57,886 nt of DNA from an uncultured Oscillospiraceae bacterium (GCA_910588105.1 CAJUQD010000015.1:1-57886), one strand, 5' to 3'. Positions 34,981 through 44,535 are shown, numbered from the stretch's first letter. Made by a program: numbers and translations. Notes: a model not told the origin generated them from the letters alone.

Positions 34981-37541
34981 GGGCGGTGGAACAGACGAGC
35001 AGGCATCTTCTGCTGGCTGTTATCACCACAGCGTTCAGTGGGATGCTGAGTTTGGTCACTGTCGTTATGGCATGGGAGCTTTGGACCGTTCCCCTGATGG
35101 CGGCCGGCTGTTTCAGCGTATGGCTGCTACACATCGCGAAGTTCGGTTCGGACGCGCTTTACGAAAATCTCTGCGCGGGTTTGGTGCTGCTGGAGTTCTT
35201 TTTCTTTGGTGTACACGAAGCCAGCCTTTTTGATGTGCCCGCCGTGGCCTGCATCGTCATTCTCGCGCTGTTCATGTTGAACAAAACGTGGGTACTGTAT
35301 GTGCTTGAGATCCTTTACGCGTTGGCGTTATTGTACCATGCGCTGATCCTCCGCACTATTTCTTTCGATATCGGGTTCCGAGATGTTTTCCACCTGGGCC
35401 TGGGGGCCATCGTGACCCTTGGCGGGGCGGCGCTGGCGGGATATTGGATCAAGCAGCGCAATATCCAGCGGAAGTGGTATGACCATGTATTTTGCGAGCT
35501 GGAAACAACCGGGAAGCAGAACGCGGTTTTTTTATCGAATGTGTCCCATGAGCTCCGCACACCCATCAATATGGTGATCGGGATCAGCGAGGTGGCGCTG
35601 GGAAAAGAACTTTCCCCAGATATCCGAGCGGATATGGATTCCATCAAGCTGGCGGGGAAACGCCTGTCCAACCAGATCAACAATATGCTGGATTATACGG
35701 AGATCGTGGAGGGGACGCTGACGCCGGCCAAGGAAGAGTATATGATCACTTCCGTACTGAACGACGTGATTACCATGACCGCGTTGCAGAGCAACCGGCA
35801 GCATCTGGAGATCGTGTTTGATATTGACCCGAAGGTCCCGGCGGTCCTGGTGGGGGACGCGGAGAAGATTTCCCATGTGCTCAAGATCCTGGTGGAAAAT
35901 TCCATCAAATTTACAGAGGAGGGCGGTGTTAGCGTCCGCATCGGATACCGCCGGGAGAGCTACGGCATCAATTTGATTATAGACATCCGGGATACGGGCA
36001 TCGGTATGACAGATTCCCAAATGCTGCAAATGTACAACGACTTTTACCAGGCCGATTCCGGAAGCAGCCGTTTTGCAGGCGGCCTTGGCCTGGGGCTTCC
36101 CATCGCCCGGGGGCTTCTCAACGCCATGGGCGGATTTATCCATTTTGAAAGCAAGGGGCAGCAGGGCCTGCACGCCCGTATCGTGATTCCCCAGGGCGTA
36201 GTGGATGACCGGCCATGCATCGTGCTCGACCATGCCAGCCAAGCGTGCGTCGCGTGCTATTTCAGGCCGGAGCGCTATAGCTGTGACGAGGTGCGCGGGT
36301 ATTATGACGGTCTGATCCAGAATTTGCTGGAGGGGCTTGGCATCAACGGCTATCAAACCCACAATTTCGAGGGATTGCTCAAATTACAGCGCAGCCATGA
36401 CCTGACCCATGTGTTTATTGCCCAGTCGGAATACGAGGAAAACCGGGCTTATTATGAAGAACTGGCGGATAGATTTCAGGTCGTTGTCATTGCGGAGAAA
36501 GAATTCACTTTGCATAGCGGAAGCAGACTGCTTATGATACATAAGCCTTTCTCCGCGCTTTCCGTCGCGAATCTCTTGAATGGTGAGATGGGTGCGCGGG
36601 GGTTTGCGGAGGATCAGGCCGCAGGCCGGAAGCCTTTTACCTGCCCAGGCGTCCGGGCGTTGGCGGTGGACGATGAGGAAATGAATCTGGTCGTTGCCAA
36701 AGGTGTGCTGGGAAGCTATGGGATTGAGGTGGATACCTGCCTGAGCGGGCGGGAAGCTGTGGCGCAATGCGACATCGTTTCTTATGATATCATCTTTCTG
36801 GACCATATGATGCCAGGATTTGACGGCGTGCAGACCCTTAAAAAGATACGGGAGCTTCAAAACGGCGCCTATCAGGACTTGCCGGTGATTGCGCTGACCG
36901 CCAATACCGTCAGCGGCGCCCGGGAGATGTTCCGCAGTGAAGGATTTACGGAATTCGTTCCCAAACCCATCGAACGCACCGTTTTGGAGCGGGTGCTACG
37001 GAGAGTGCTGCCCAAGCGCTTTATCCAGTATGGTGAAGGGATCGGGGCGAAGGATGAGGCTGAGAGCAGCGCGCCAGCTGCTTCGGACCTAGGGCAGAAG
37101 GCGGCGCTTGACAGCAGCCCCTGGACTGAGGGGCATACGCAGGCTGCCAAAGAGATTTCTCAGCCGGAAACATCTGCGGACGAATCGGAGATTCCATATG
37201 ACCGGCTGGCCCAGGCCGGTATCAATGTGGAGATGGGGCTGAATTACTGCGGCGGGGACAGCGGCTTTTTCCGTCAAATGCTACAGATGTTCCGGGATCA
37301 GAGCAAAACAAAAAAGGCGGAGATCGTTTCCCTGTACGAGGAGGCCAATTGGACGGATTATGCGGTAAAGGTCCACGCGCTCAAGAGCACGTCGCTGACC
37401 ATCGGCGCGGAGGACCTGTCCGCACAGGCAAAAGAGCTGGAGCTGGCAGGAAAGCAGGGGGACGCGGACTTTATTCGGACACACCACAAGGCGCTTCTGA
37501 GCGCGTATGATACGCTCTGCGCACAGCTTGCCGGAATATGA
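34977..37541 (+). CDS. Membrane hybrid histidine kinase with pseudo-receiver, receiver and HPt
   Basis: The 854-residue protein begins with about six membrane helices (10-165), then the kinase core with H191 in SNVSHELRTPINMVIG and a catalytic domain (DTGIGMT, GGLGLGLPIA). A receiver-like domain (about 410-540) lacks an Asp where the phospho-acceptor should be (VFIAQSEYEEN). A true receiver follows (about 562-685, D609 in IIFLDHMMPGFDG). After an Ala/Glu/Ser-rich linker an HPt domain (about 760-850) carries H800 in VKVHALKSTSLTIGA. The chain could relay phosphate H191 to D609 to H800 and on to the coupled receiver protein. The extracellular surface is small, so a membrane or lipophilic signal is plausible. 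Confidence 0.92.
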   Translation: MRAVEQTSRHLLLAVITTAFSGMLSLVTVVMAWELWTVPLMAAGCFSVWLLHIAKFGSDALYENLCAGLVLLEFFFFGVHEASLFDVPAVACIVILALFMLNKTWVLYVLEILYALALLYHALILRTISFDIGFRDVFHLGLGAIVTLGGAALAGYWIKQRNIQRKWYDHVFCELETTGKQNAVFLSNVSHELRTPINMVIGISEVALGKELSPDIRADMDSIKLAGKRLSNQINNMLDYTEIVEGTLTPAKEEYMITSVLNDVITMTALQSNRQHLEIVFDIDPKVPAVLVGDAEKISHVLKILVENSIKFTEEGGVSVRIGYRRESYGINLIIDIRDTGIGMTDSQMLQMYNDFYQADSGSSRFAGGLGLGLPIARGLLNAMGGFIHFESKGQQGLHARIVIPQGVVDDRPCIVLDHASQACVACYFRPERYSCDEVRGYYDGLIQNLLEGLGINGYQTHNFEGLLKLQRSHDLTHVFIAQSEYEENRAYYEELADRFQVVVIAEKEFTLHSGSRLLMIHKPFSALSVANLLNGEMGARGFAEDQAAGRKPFTCPGVRALAVDDEEMNLVVAKGVLGSYGIEVDTCLSGREAVAQCDIVSYDIIFLDHMMPGFDGVQTLKKIRELQNGAYQDLPVIALTANTVSGAREMFRSEGFTEFVPKPIERTVLERVLRRVLPKRFIQYGEGIGAKDEAESSAPAASDLGQKAALDSSPWTEGHTQAAKEISQPETSADESEIPYDRLAQAGINVEMGLNYCGGDSGFFRQMLQMFRDQSKTKKAEIVSLYEEANWTDYAVKVHALKSTSLTIGAEDLSAQAKELELAGKQGDADFIRTHHKALLSAYDTLCAQLAGI

Positions 37542-37595
37542 TCGGCCCCAAAGATCCCGGCAAACCCCCATGTTTGGTAAGGAGTAGGAGATCGT

Positions 37596-40295
37596 GTGAT
37601 AAAAAAATGGTTTGCTATCATCTTTGACCATAAGGTCAGTTTGCGTGAGCGCATGTTTCGCATTGTGACGGCCATATGCATGGTCGCGCTGATATTTACC
37701 CTGCCTATGGGCAGAAGCGTCATAAACATTGTGATCCTGGCACTAAGTCTGGGGATTATCGCGGCAATCGTTCGAGTAAGCATCCGAAAGAGGTGTGTCC
37801 AAACGGGGGCCACGGCCATTGTGGTCCTGCTGCTTGCGCTGTTTCCATTTACATTTTTTACCGCAGGAGGCTTTTACAGCGGGGTGCCCGAGTGGTTCGT
37901 GCTTTGCTTTATCTATGTCTGCATCACCTTGCAGGGAAAGCGTATGTCCATGTTTTTTGGGCTGTGCACGGCGGAGACGCTGCTCTGTTATGGCATCGCG
38001 TTCTATTTCCCGGAATTGGCCACCCTGAACACCCAGGAGCGCTCCTTTTTCGATTCCGCTTTCTCCATGGTCATGGTGGGGCTGCTTACCAGCGTTCTGC
38101 TCATGTTCCTGAATCGGATGTACGAAGAAGAAAACGCCCTCACCCAGCAGCAGAAAAAGGAGATTGAGGAGCTGAATCAGGCGGAGAACAATTTTTTCTC
38201 CAGCATGAGTCATGAGATCCGCACCCCCATCAATACGATCATCGGGCTGAACGAGATTACCCTGCGGGGCGATATTCCGCCGGATGTGGCGGAGAACGCC
38301 CGAAATATCCAGGGCGCCAGCAAGCTGCTGCTCACGTTAATCAACGACATCCTGGACATATCCAAGATCAAGTCTGGAAAGATGGAGATTATCAACGCCT
38401 CCTATGAAACAGGGGCCCTTTTTTCTGAGATCGTGAACATGATCTGGATCAAGGCAAAGGAGAAAAGGCTGGAGTTCAAGCTTCATATCGATCCCTCCAT
38501 TCCAAGCATGCTCTGTGGGGATGAGGTGCGCATCAAGCAGATATTGATCAATCTGCTGAACAACGCGGTAAAATACACCAGCGAGGGCTCCGTGACCCTC
38601 TCCGTCCGCTGCGAGCGCCGGGGCGTCAACCGTGTGCAGGTCTGGTACTCTGTGGAGGACACCGGACAAGGAATAAAAAAGGAGAGCATCCCATACCTGT
38701 TCAACGCATTCCGACGGGTAGATGAGGAGAAAAATCGCCATATCGAAGGAACCGGGCTGGGATTGAGCATCGTCCATCAGCTGGTGGAGCTGATGGGCGG
38801 CGAAATTAGTGTGAATAGCATCTACACCAAAGGCTCAAAATTTATCGTCACGCTGGAGCAGGATATCGTGGACGAAAAAGAACTGGGGACCTTTACGCTG
38901 GCTTCCCGGGCTAAGCTCCACAATGAGGGATCCTACCGGCAGAGCTTTGAGGCGCCGGAAGCCCATATTCTGGTGGTGGACGACAACGACATGAACCTGA
39001 TGGTGGTGGCCAAGCTGCTGTCAGCAACAAAAATTCAAATCGACACCGCCTCCAGTGGACTGGAATGCCTGAAGCTGACCCGAAACCACCATTACGACTG
39101 CATTTTGATGGACCATCTGATGCCGGAGATGGACGGGATCCAGTGTCTTCACGCCCTGCGGGTACAGCCAGGCGGTCTGTGTCAGGACGTGCCTGTGGTG
39201 GCGTTGACTGCCAACGCTGGCAGCGATAACCAGCTTCTCTACCGTAAGGAAGGGTTCAGCGGTTATCTGGCCAAGCCGGTCAGCGGCGCCCTGCTGGAGG
39301 CGGCTGTGCTGAACCTCCTTCCCAATGAACTTGTACGCTTGTATGAGGAACCTGGACAGTCAGAGCTGGAAAAGGATATTTTGATTTTCGACCAGGCCAA
39401 ACGGCGTTCTGTCCTGATTACAACAGACAGCGTGTGCGACCTCCCGGAAGCCCTTATCAAAGAGTTTGGTATTTCGATCTGTCCCTATTATGTCTGTACA
39501 GCGGATGGCCGTTTTCTGGACGGCCAGGAGCTGGAGCCGGATGAGCTGTTGGCACACACAGCTAAAGGACTGAAGGGCCGCTCTCAGCCCCCTGATGTAG
39601 AGGATTACGAACGATTTTTTGCGGAGAAACTGACTCAGGCGCAGCACGTGATCCATATCACGATGGCAAAGCACGTCAGCGATGGATATCAAAACGCGCT
39701 TGAGGCGGCGAAATCCTTTGATAACGTCACTGTGATAGATTCCGGGCATCTCTCCAGCAGCATGGGTCTGGCGGTGCTTTGCGCGGCCCATCTGGCGGAG
39801 CATCATGCCGGAAAGGCAGAGATCGTGGCCTCGGTAAAACGGATGGAACGCTTTATTTCCTCCGCTTTTATCATAAATGACACTCATATGATGTGCCAGT
39901 CCGGACGCATACCGAAACGAGTACAGGTGCTTTGCGACGCGCTGCTGTTACACCCGGTACTTGTGCTGAGAAAAAGCAAAATGTCAGTAGGCGGCATAGC
40001 GGTGGGCGGCTTTACTCGTGTCGCGAAAAAATACGTCAGAAAAGTGTTTCAAGAGTCCAGAAGCATCGACCGGCGTATCCTGTTCATCACATATTCCGGC
40101 TTAGATGCGGATAAGCTCCGCTACATCCAAAATCTCGTGCAGCAGTACTGTCCCTTTGAACGGGTCTACCTGCAAAAGGCGTCCTCCGCCATCGCGAGCA
40201 ACTGCGGCCCGGGTTCATTTGGTCTGCTGTTTATGCGGAAAGATGATGCGGCGGCATCCACAGTCCAGACAGAACGGCAGGGCGGCGCGGCGTAA
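37596..40295 (+). CDS. Membrane hybrid histidine kinase fused to a DegV/FakB-like domain
   Basis: The 899-residue protein starts at GTG 37596 after GGAGTAGGAG. About six membrane helices (20-175) are followed by a coiled coil and a kinase core with H206 in SSMSHEIRTPINTIIG (DTGQGIK, GTGLGLSIV). A receiver (about 463-585) has D506 in ILMDHLMPEMDG. Residues about 603-885 form a complete DegV fold: ITTDSVCDLPEALIKEFGI, SQPPDVEDYERFF, VIDSGHLSSSMG, MCQSGRIPKR and CGPGSFGLLF. Free DegV/FakB proteins bind fatty acids and present them to the kinase FakA. The usual His before the last GPG motif appears to be Asn here. Fatty-acid-dependent control of the kinase is inferred. It lies 54 bases after the previous kinase. 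Confidence 0.93.
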   Translation: MIKKWFAIIFDHKVSLRERMFRIVTAICMVALIFTLPMGRSVINIVILALSLGIIAAIVRVSIRKRCVQTGATAIVVLLLALFPFTFFTAGGFYSGVPEWFVLCFIYVCITLQGKRMSMFFGLCTAETLLCYGIAFYFPELATLNTQERSFFDSAFSMVMVGLLTSVLLMFLNRMYEEENALTQQQKKEIEELNQAENNFFSSMSHEIRTPINTIIGLNEITLRGDIPPDVAENARNIQGASKLLLTLINDILDISKIKSGKMEIINASYETGALFSEIVNMIWIKAKEKRLEFKLHIDPSIPSMLCGDEVRIKQILINLLNNAVKYTSEGSVTLSVRCERRGVNRVQVWYSVEDTGQGIKKESIPYLFNAFRRVDEEKNRHIEGTGLGLSIVHQLVELMGGEISVNSIYTKGSKFIVTLEQDIVDEKELGTFTLASRAKLHNEGSYRQSFEAPEAHILVVDDNDMNLMVVAKLLSATKIQIDTASSGLECLKLTRNHHYDCILMDHLMPEMDGIQCLHALRVQPGGLCQDVPVVALTANAGSDNQLLYRKEGFSGYLAKPVSGALLEAAVLNLLPNELVRLYEEPGQSELEKDILIFDQAKRRSVLITTDSVCDLPEALIKEFGISICPYYVCTADGRFLDGQELEPDELLAHTAKGLKGRSQPPDVEDYERFFAEKLTQAQHVIHITMAKHVSDGYQNALEAAKSFDNVTVIDSGHLSSSMGLAVLCAAHLAEHHAGKAEIVASVKRMERFISSAFIINDTHMMCQSGRIPKRVQVLCDALLLHPVLVLRKSKMSVGGIAVGGFTRVAKKYVRKVFQESRSIDRRILFITYSGLDADKLRYIQNLVQQYCPFERVYLQKASSAIASNCGPGSFGLLFMRKDDAAASTVQTERQGGAA

Positions 40296-40474
40296 CCGGG
40301 ATGATGCTGCCAGCCCGTATAAGGGCAACTAATAAAAACTGTTCATGATTTTTTGCGCCGCGCTTTTGCTCAGCGTCCCGATTCATCCTCGGGCAGCTTC
40401 GTGGCCTCCGCATCTCCAAGCCAAACCTAGCTGCCGGCGTGATCACTGGGGAAATAGACAAAATATTCCATTGG

Positions 40475-40512
40475 CTCACCGTTACCAGATCAGCTGGTAG
40501 CGGTGAGTTTTT
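40475..40512 (+). terminator. Terminator of the receiver/kinase operon
   Basis: CTCACCGTTACCAG pairs with CTGGTAGCGGTGAG and is followed by TTTTT. Confidence 0.8.
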
Positions 40513-40618
40513 ATGCGACAAATTTTTGCTTATACTGTTGGATTCGGTCACTTACAGGGATTGGGTTCAGTGCGGGCTTGAAGTCGTTCAGGACTTCGTT
40601 CGGATTTCCATTGGTGAA

Positions 40619-40759
40619 TGTCCATCAAAGCGCTCTTGGAATGGTCCGATCAAGATTTCTATGAACTATTTCGCTACCTGCACTGGCTATTGGCAGAGGT
40701 GGCGCAGGAGGATTCCTGGCGAATTACGGAGCCTTGCTACGCATTAGGGAAGCGCTGAT
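40619..40759 (+). pseudogene. Possible gene fragment next to the IS remnant
   Basis: A 46-codon frame (MSIKALLEWSDQDFYELFRYLHWLL...) looks like an amphipathic protein start but has no clear ribosome binding site and stops inside the presumed IS end. I do not recognise it; it may be the start of a gene cut by the insertion. The rest of 40296-40862 shows only the terminator and the IS end. Confidence 0.3.
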
Positions 40760-41340
40760 TAAAGCAGTCGAAAATCCGGGAAACAGTCAAAAGGTGATGG
40801 TAAACGTCAAATAAAGGAGCATATTCGTGAGAGGCATCCTCGTTTTCCATACCCCATCCCACCTAAAGGGCGCAAAAACCTTGAGCGGGGGATAGAGAGC
40901 CGCCCGCCCTGGCAAGCATATACAGATTCGCGCTGGCGAAAAGCACGTGTAAGCGGTTAAGGTTCTTTCCCAGCCCTCTATAAACGGCCTTTCGGAAACC
41001 GAAGATGTTTTTCACGATCCGATAGGGGTGTTCCACTTTACAACGCACGGATGATTTTTGGTTTTCCATATACCGCTCCCAGTCAATGGCGTTATCTGAA
41101 ACCTTGGGCAGCCGGCCTGGTCTGCGCTTGATACGGTATTCAATGGCAGAACGCTGGGGGCTGTTTCTGATTTCCTCCCGTTTCTCTATCCCAAGGCAGG
41201 TGCTATCCCCATAGACCACCTCGTCGTCTTCCCGCAGAAGCCCCGACGCCACAGCGATATCATGGACATTGTCAAGATGACCTTCGATGTGCTCTACGGC
41301 GCTATCAGCTGTATCGGAGGGAACATCCAGGAGGATAAAG
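40748..41340 (-). mobile_element. IS5-type insertion sequence remnant
   Basis: GGGAAGCGCTGATTAA at 40748-40763, preceded by TTA, looks like a terminal inverted repeat of an IS5-group element (recalled, not checked). The 3' half of the transposase follows. The other end is missing: the frame is lost near 41340, where the terminator of the next operon begins. Confidence 0.6.
40863..41340 (-). pseudogene. IS5-family transposase, C-terminal fragment
   Basis: The open frame covers about the last 155 residues of an IS5-family DDE transposase: NVHDIAVASGLL, DEVVYGDSTCLGIEKREE with the second catalytic Asp region, then SSVRCKVEHPYRIVKNIFGFRKAVYRGLGKN with the catalytic Glu in the KVEHPYR motif, and LHVLFASANLYMLAR. 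The N-terminal half with the first Asp is absent, so the protein cannot transpose. Confidence 0.85.
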
Positions 41341-41344
41341 AAAC

Positions 41345-41380
41345 CCCCGGCAGGAAATCATAGCGTGATTCCTGCCGGGG
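41345..41380 (-). terminator. Terminator of the GH88/GH78-like operon
   Basis: CCCCGGCAGGAAATCA/TGATTCCTGCCGGGG hairpin; on the minus strand it is followed by TTTCTTT. Confidence 0.8.
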
Positions 41381-41457
41381 TGCCTCCCCGAGTCGCAGAT
41401 ACCCCGGCAGGGGGAGGCCAATCCGGCGCCGGGCTTCCCCACCGTGGGTGTTTGCCA

Positions 41458-43371
41458 TCACCGGCGGCAATCCCTCCGCCCTGCCATGGGCCGGACTGCC
41501 AGGGCGGCCCGCCACTCCCGCTGCTCCACCCGGGCCAGCTGCCCCCCGATGGGGGCCTGCAGGGCAAAGTCCTCCAGCTCCGCCGGCAGGCGGGGCTGGA
41601 AGCGCACCCCCATGGGCATGTCCGGGCCGGGCCGCAGCCCCGCCAGTTCCTCGATGACGAGCGCCACCGCCCCGCCGGGATCCGCCCAGCGCGGGCCGCC
41701 CCAGTCCTCCCGTGCGAGCAGGCGGTACAGGGCGCGGCGCTTTCCCAGCCGCCCCAGCCCGCGAAGGGCGAAGTACCACAAAAATGGCTCCCACCCCTGC
41801 CCCGGCCCCAGCAGCAGCCGCTCGTAGGCGTCCGCCCCCACCTGGGGCGTCAGGCCGAAACAGGCGGGATAGGCGTTGGCATCCACCGTGCAGCGGCTAT
41901 CCCCCTCGCCCGCAGCAAACAGCTTGCGGTCCCAGCGCCAGAAGGCTTGCAGGAAGGCCGCCGCCACACGCCGGGATTCCCCCGCCTGGGGCATGCCCAG
42001 CAGCCGCTCCCCCCGCTCCTTCATCTTCAAAAAGCCGAACCACCAGGCGTTGACCACGGCATGGCAGCCCTCTCCCGGGCCGCCCGTCCCCTCCCAGTGC
42101 GCAGGCAGGTTTTCCAGCAGGCCGTCCGGCCTTCGATACCGGGAGAACTCCCCGGCGATCCCCTCCACCGCGCCCCGGCACTCCCGCAGGAAGTCCCGGT
42201 CCCCCGTAAAATCATACCCGGTCAGCGGCAGGGCGGGGAAGAGCAAGGCAAAGCCCCCCGCCTTCTCCCCCAGCGGCCCTGCGGCCATAACCTCCCGGAT
42301 GTATTGGCGCAGCAGATCCGTGCGTCCTGTGAGCCACACCTGAGCCCGGGCGGTAACGGCCGCGTCCCCCAGGGCCTGCCCCCATCCCCGGCCGGACCAG
42401 TCCCGGTAGCCCTCCTGCGACCGGCGGCGTACCGCGTCTTTCCCCCGCGCGAAGATATCCTCCAGCCCGTCCCGTGGGCAGGACAGGGTGCAAAGCCCCC
42501 CGGGCATGGGGTAGTGCCGCTCCCACGCCCAGCACTCCCGGAGCGCCGGGCCGTCCCCCGACCCCAGCGCCTCCACATACCGAAAGGCCCGGCACCCCCG
42601 CTGGAGGAGGACGCTCTCCCCCTCCCCCAGAATCCACCGCTCCTCCCGGCCGGACGCCGCCCGGCCTGTTTCATCCAACTCCGTGCCGAAGCGCAGGGTG
42701 AGGCAATCCCCCGCCCGGCCTTGGGCTGCGGCGTGGAGGGTCCCCGTCCGCACCTGGCCGAAGTCCAGCAGCACGCCGCCGGGAACCAGGCGGGAGCAGA
42801 CAGGCTCCACCCGCTCCCGCTCCAGGCCGGCGGCGGGCTGGGGGAGCAGCCTGTCATGCCTCCGCCGCTCCGGAACCATCCTGGCCCAGCCCCGGTCCCG
42901 GAACCGGGGCCGCTCCCAGCCCTGGGACCACAGGCGGCTGTCAAAGCCCCCTTCTTCCGGCCACGCCCGGCACAGCCGGTAGCGCCAGTCCTCGTCGCAC
43001 CGGGCGCTCACCCGGCCCCCCCGGACAAACTGCACCCAGAGGGCGGGCCGCTCCACTCCGCCGCACCAGCCCATGTCCTCCTCCGCCCGGCGGCACAGGA
43101 GCAGGGCCACCGTCACCGTCCGCCCCCCTTCCACGGGGTATTCCTGGAAATAGCGGCAGCCCTCCCCTGCGGGCGCGGGGCCCTGCCCCAGCCATTTCCC
43201 GTCAAGCCATGCGTAATAATAGCCCCCGGCGCTCAGCCGCAGCATATGCCTGCCCGGCGGCAGCGCCGCCCGCCCCCGCACCAGCACGCACACATGGGGG
43301 GCCTGCTCCCAGTCCGGCAGCCGGGCGGCCATCCATCCGCCCCGCCGGTCCGTATCATAATATCTTCCCAT
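41458..43371 (-). CDS. GH78-like (alpha-L-rhamnosidase-related) protein
   Basis: The 637-residue protein has no signal peptide. An N-terminal beta domain (1-150) with GYYYAWLDGKWLGQGP and a middle part with LLDFGQVRTGTL, FGTELDETGR and FRYVEALG are typical of GH78; an alpha/alpha-barrel follows (about 300-570). In classical GH78 enzymes the barrel begins with a DCPxREERxGWxGD motif that holds the general acid; here the region reads GYRDWSGRGWGQALGD, so that motif is altered and activity or specificity may differ. The very GC-rich gene starts nine bases after the GH88 gene and is co-transcribed with it, which points to glycans with rhamnose next to uronic acid. Confidence 0.8.
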   Translation of the reverse strand: MGRYYDTDRRGGWMAARLPDWEQAPHVCVLVRGRAALPPGRHMLRLSAGGYYYAWLDGKWLGQGPAPAGEGCRYFQEYPVEGGRTVTVALLLCRRAEEDMGWCGGVERPALWVQFVRGGRVSARCDEDWRYRLCRAWPEEGGFDSRLWSQGWERPRFRDRGWARMVPERRRHDRLLPQPAAGLERERVEPVCSRLVPGGVLLDFGQVRTGTLHAAAQGRAGDCLTLRFGTELDETGRAASGREERWILGEGESVLLQRGCRAFRYVEALGSGDGPALRECWAWERHYPMPGGLCTLSCPRDGLEDIFARGKDAVRRRSQEGYRDWSGRGWGQALGDAAVTARAQVWLTGRTDLLRQYIREVMAAGPLGEKAGGFALLFPALPLTGYDFTGDRDFLRECRGAVEGIAGEFSRYRRPDGLLENLPAHWEGTGGPGEGCHAVVNAWWFGFLKMKERGERLLGMPQAGESRRVAAAFLQAFWRWDRKLFAAGEGDSRCTVDANAYPACFGLTPQVGADAYERLLLGPGQGWEPFLWYFALRGLGRLGKRRALYRLLAREDWGGPRWADPGGAVALVIEELAGLRPGPDMPMGVRFQPRLPAELEDFALQAPIGGQLARVEQREWRAALAVRPMAGRRDCRR

Positions 43372-43380
43372 ACCGCTCCT

Positions 43381-44535
43381 TTACCAGTAGGGGTCCCAGT
43401 CCGCGCACAGGCGGGTGAGGGCCTCCATGTAATAGAAGTCGCCCCAGGAGGTGCACTCGTCCACCCCCTCGGGGAAACAGGTGTTATAAGGGCTCTTCTT
43501 GCTGTATGTACCGTGGAGGATGAGGCCCGTGCCCTTCATGGGGACAGGGACGGCGTAGTCTGCTGCCAGGCTGCCCACCATCTCCCGGGCCAGCCTCTCA
43601 TACTCCGCCCCCTCCCCCGGGGGGAGGACGCGTGCCGCCTCCAGCAGGCCGCAGGCCACAATGGCGGCGGAGGAGGAGTCCCGTGGCTCGCCGCTGTCAG
43701 GCTGGAAGAGCATATCCCAGCAGGGCACTAGGTCGTCCGGCAGGCGGGTGAGGTAGAACTCCAGCGCCCGCTTGAATGTGTCCAGCGCCTTGGACTCGCC
43801 GGTATAGCGGTAGCTCAGGATGGAGCCGTACACCCCCCAGGCCTGCCCCCTGGCCCAGAAGCTGTCGTCCTTATAGCCCTGGCAGGTGCGGCCGTGGCCG
43901 GGGCGGCCGTCCTTGCGCATGTAGAATGTGTGGTAGGTGGAGCCGTCGGGCCGGAAGGAGTTTGCCATGCAGGTGGCGGTGTGCCTTTTGGCGATGTCCG
44001 CGTACTTCTCCTCCCCCGTCTCCCGGGACGCCCAGTACAGCAGGGGCAGGTTCAACAGGCAGTCAATGATAAAACGGTAATTGATGGGCGAACCCATCCG
44101 CCCCCAGGCCTGGATAAACTCGCCCCTGGGCTGGAAGCGGCTGACGAGCTGGTCGGCGGCCAGGATGGCCGCCTGCCTGGCCTTTTCCTCCCCGGTGAGC
44201 TTGTAGGCCGCCACGCAGGATGGGGTGTACAAAAAGCCCATGTCGTGGTGGGCCACCTTCACCTTCCGGCGGATGCGCCGCTCGAAGCTGTCCACCAAGG
44301 CCAGCCCCGCCTGCCGGAAGGCGCCGTCACGGGTGCGCTCATAGGCCAGCCAGATTTCCCCCGGCCAGAACCCGCAGGTCCACTCCTCGTTTTTGCAGGC
44401 GGGGTAGACGCCGTTCACGCTGGAGTGGTGCTGGCATTTCTTTGTGTACCTGGGCAGGTTGAGACGCACCTGCTCCACGGCCTTGTCCAGCGCGGCCTGG
44501 GCCTGCGCGCCGGTGATGGGTACGGGTCTGTTCAT
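43381..44535 (-). CDS. GH88-family unsaturated glucuronyl hydrolase
   Basis: The 384-residue cytoplasmic protein matches family 88: WTCGFWPGEIWLAYE, AHHDMGFLY with D98, a second Asp D158 in FIIDCLLNLPLLYW, WARGQAWGVYG and RDSSSAAIVACGLLE. The two Asp match the catalytic pair of known unsaturated glucuronyl hydrolases, which hydrate the double bond at the non-reducing uronic acid left by polysaccharide lyases. No lyase is in the window, so the disaccharides come from other genes or organisms. Start 44535 is preceded by a weak GAGGTGC; a promoter lies at 44609-44637. It is the first gene of a two-gene operon. Confidence 0.9.
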   Translation of the reverse strand: MNRPVPITGAQAQAALDKAVEQVRLNLPRYTKKCQHHSSVNGVYPACKNEEWTCGFWPGEIWLAYERTRDGAFRQAGLALVDSFERRIRRKVKVAHHDMGFLYTPSCVAAYKLTGEEKARQAAILAADQLVSRFQPRGEFIQAWGRMGSPINYRFIIDCLLNLPLLYWASRETGEEKYADIAKRHTATCMANSFRPDGSTYHTFYMRKDGRPGHGRTCQGYKDDSFWARGQAWGVYGSILSYRYTGESKALDTFKRALEFYLTRLPDDLVPCWDMLFQPDSGEPRDSSSAAIVACGLLEAARVLPPGEGAEYERLAREMVGSLAADYAVPVPMKGTGLILHGTYSKKSPYNTCFPEGVDECTSWGDFYYMEALTRLCADWDPYW

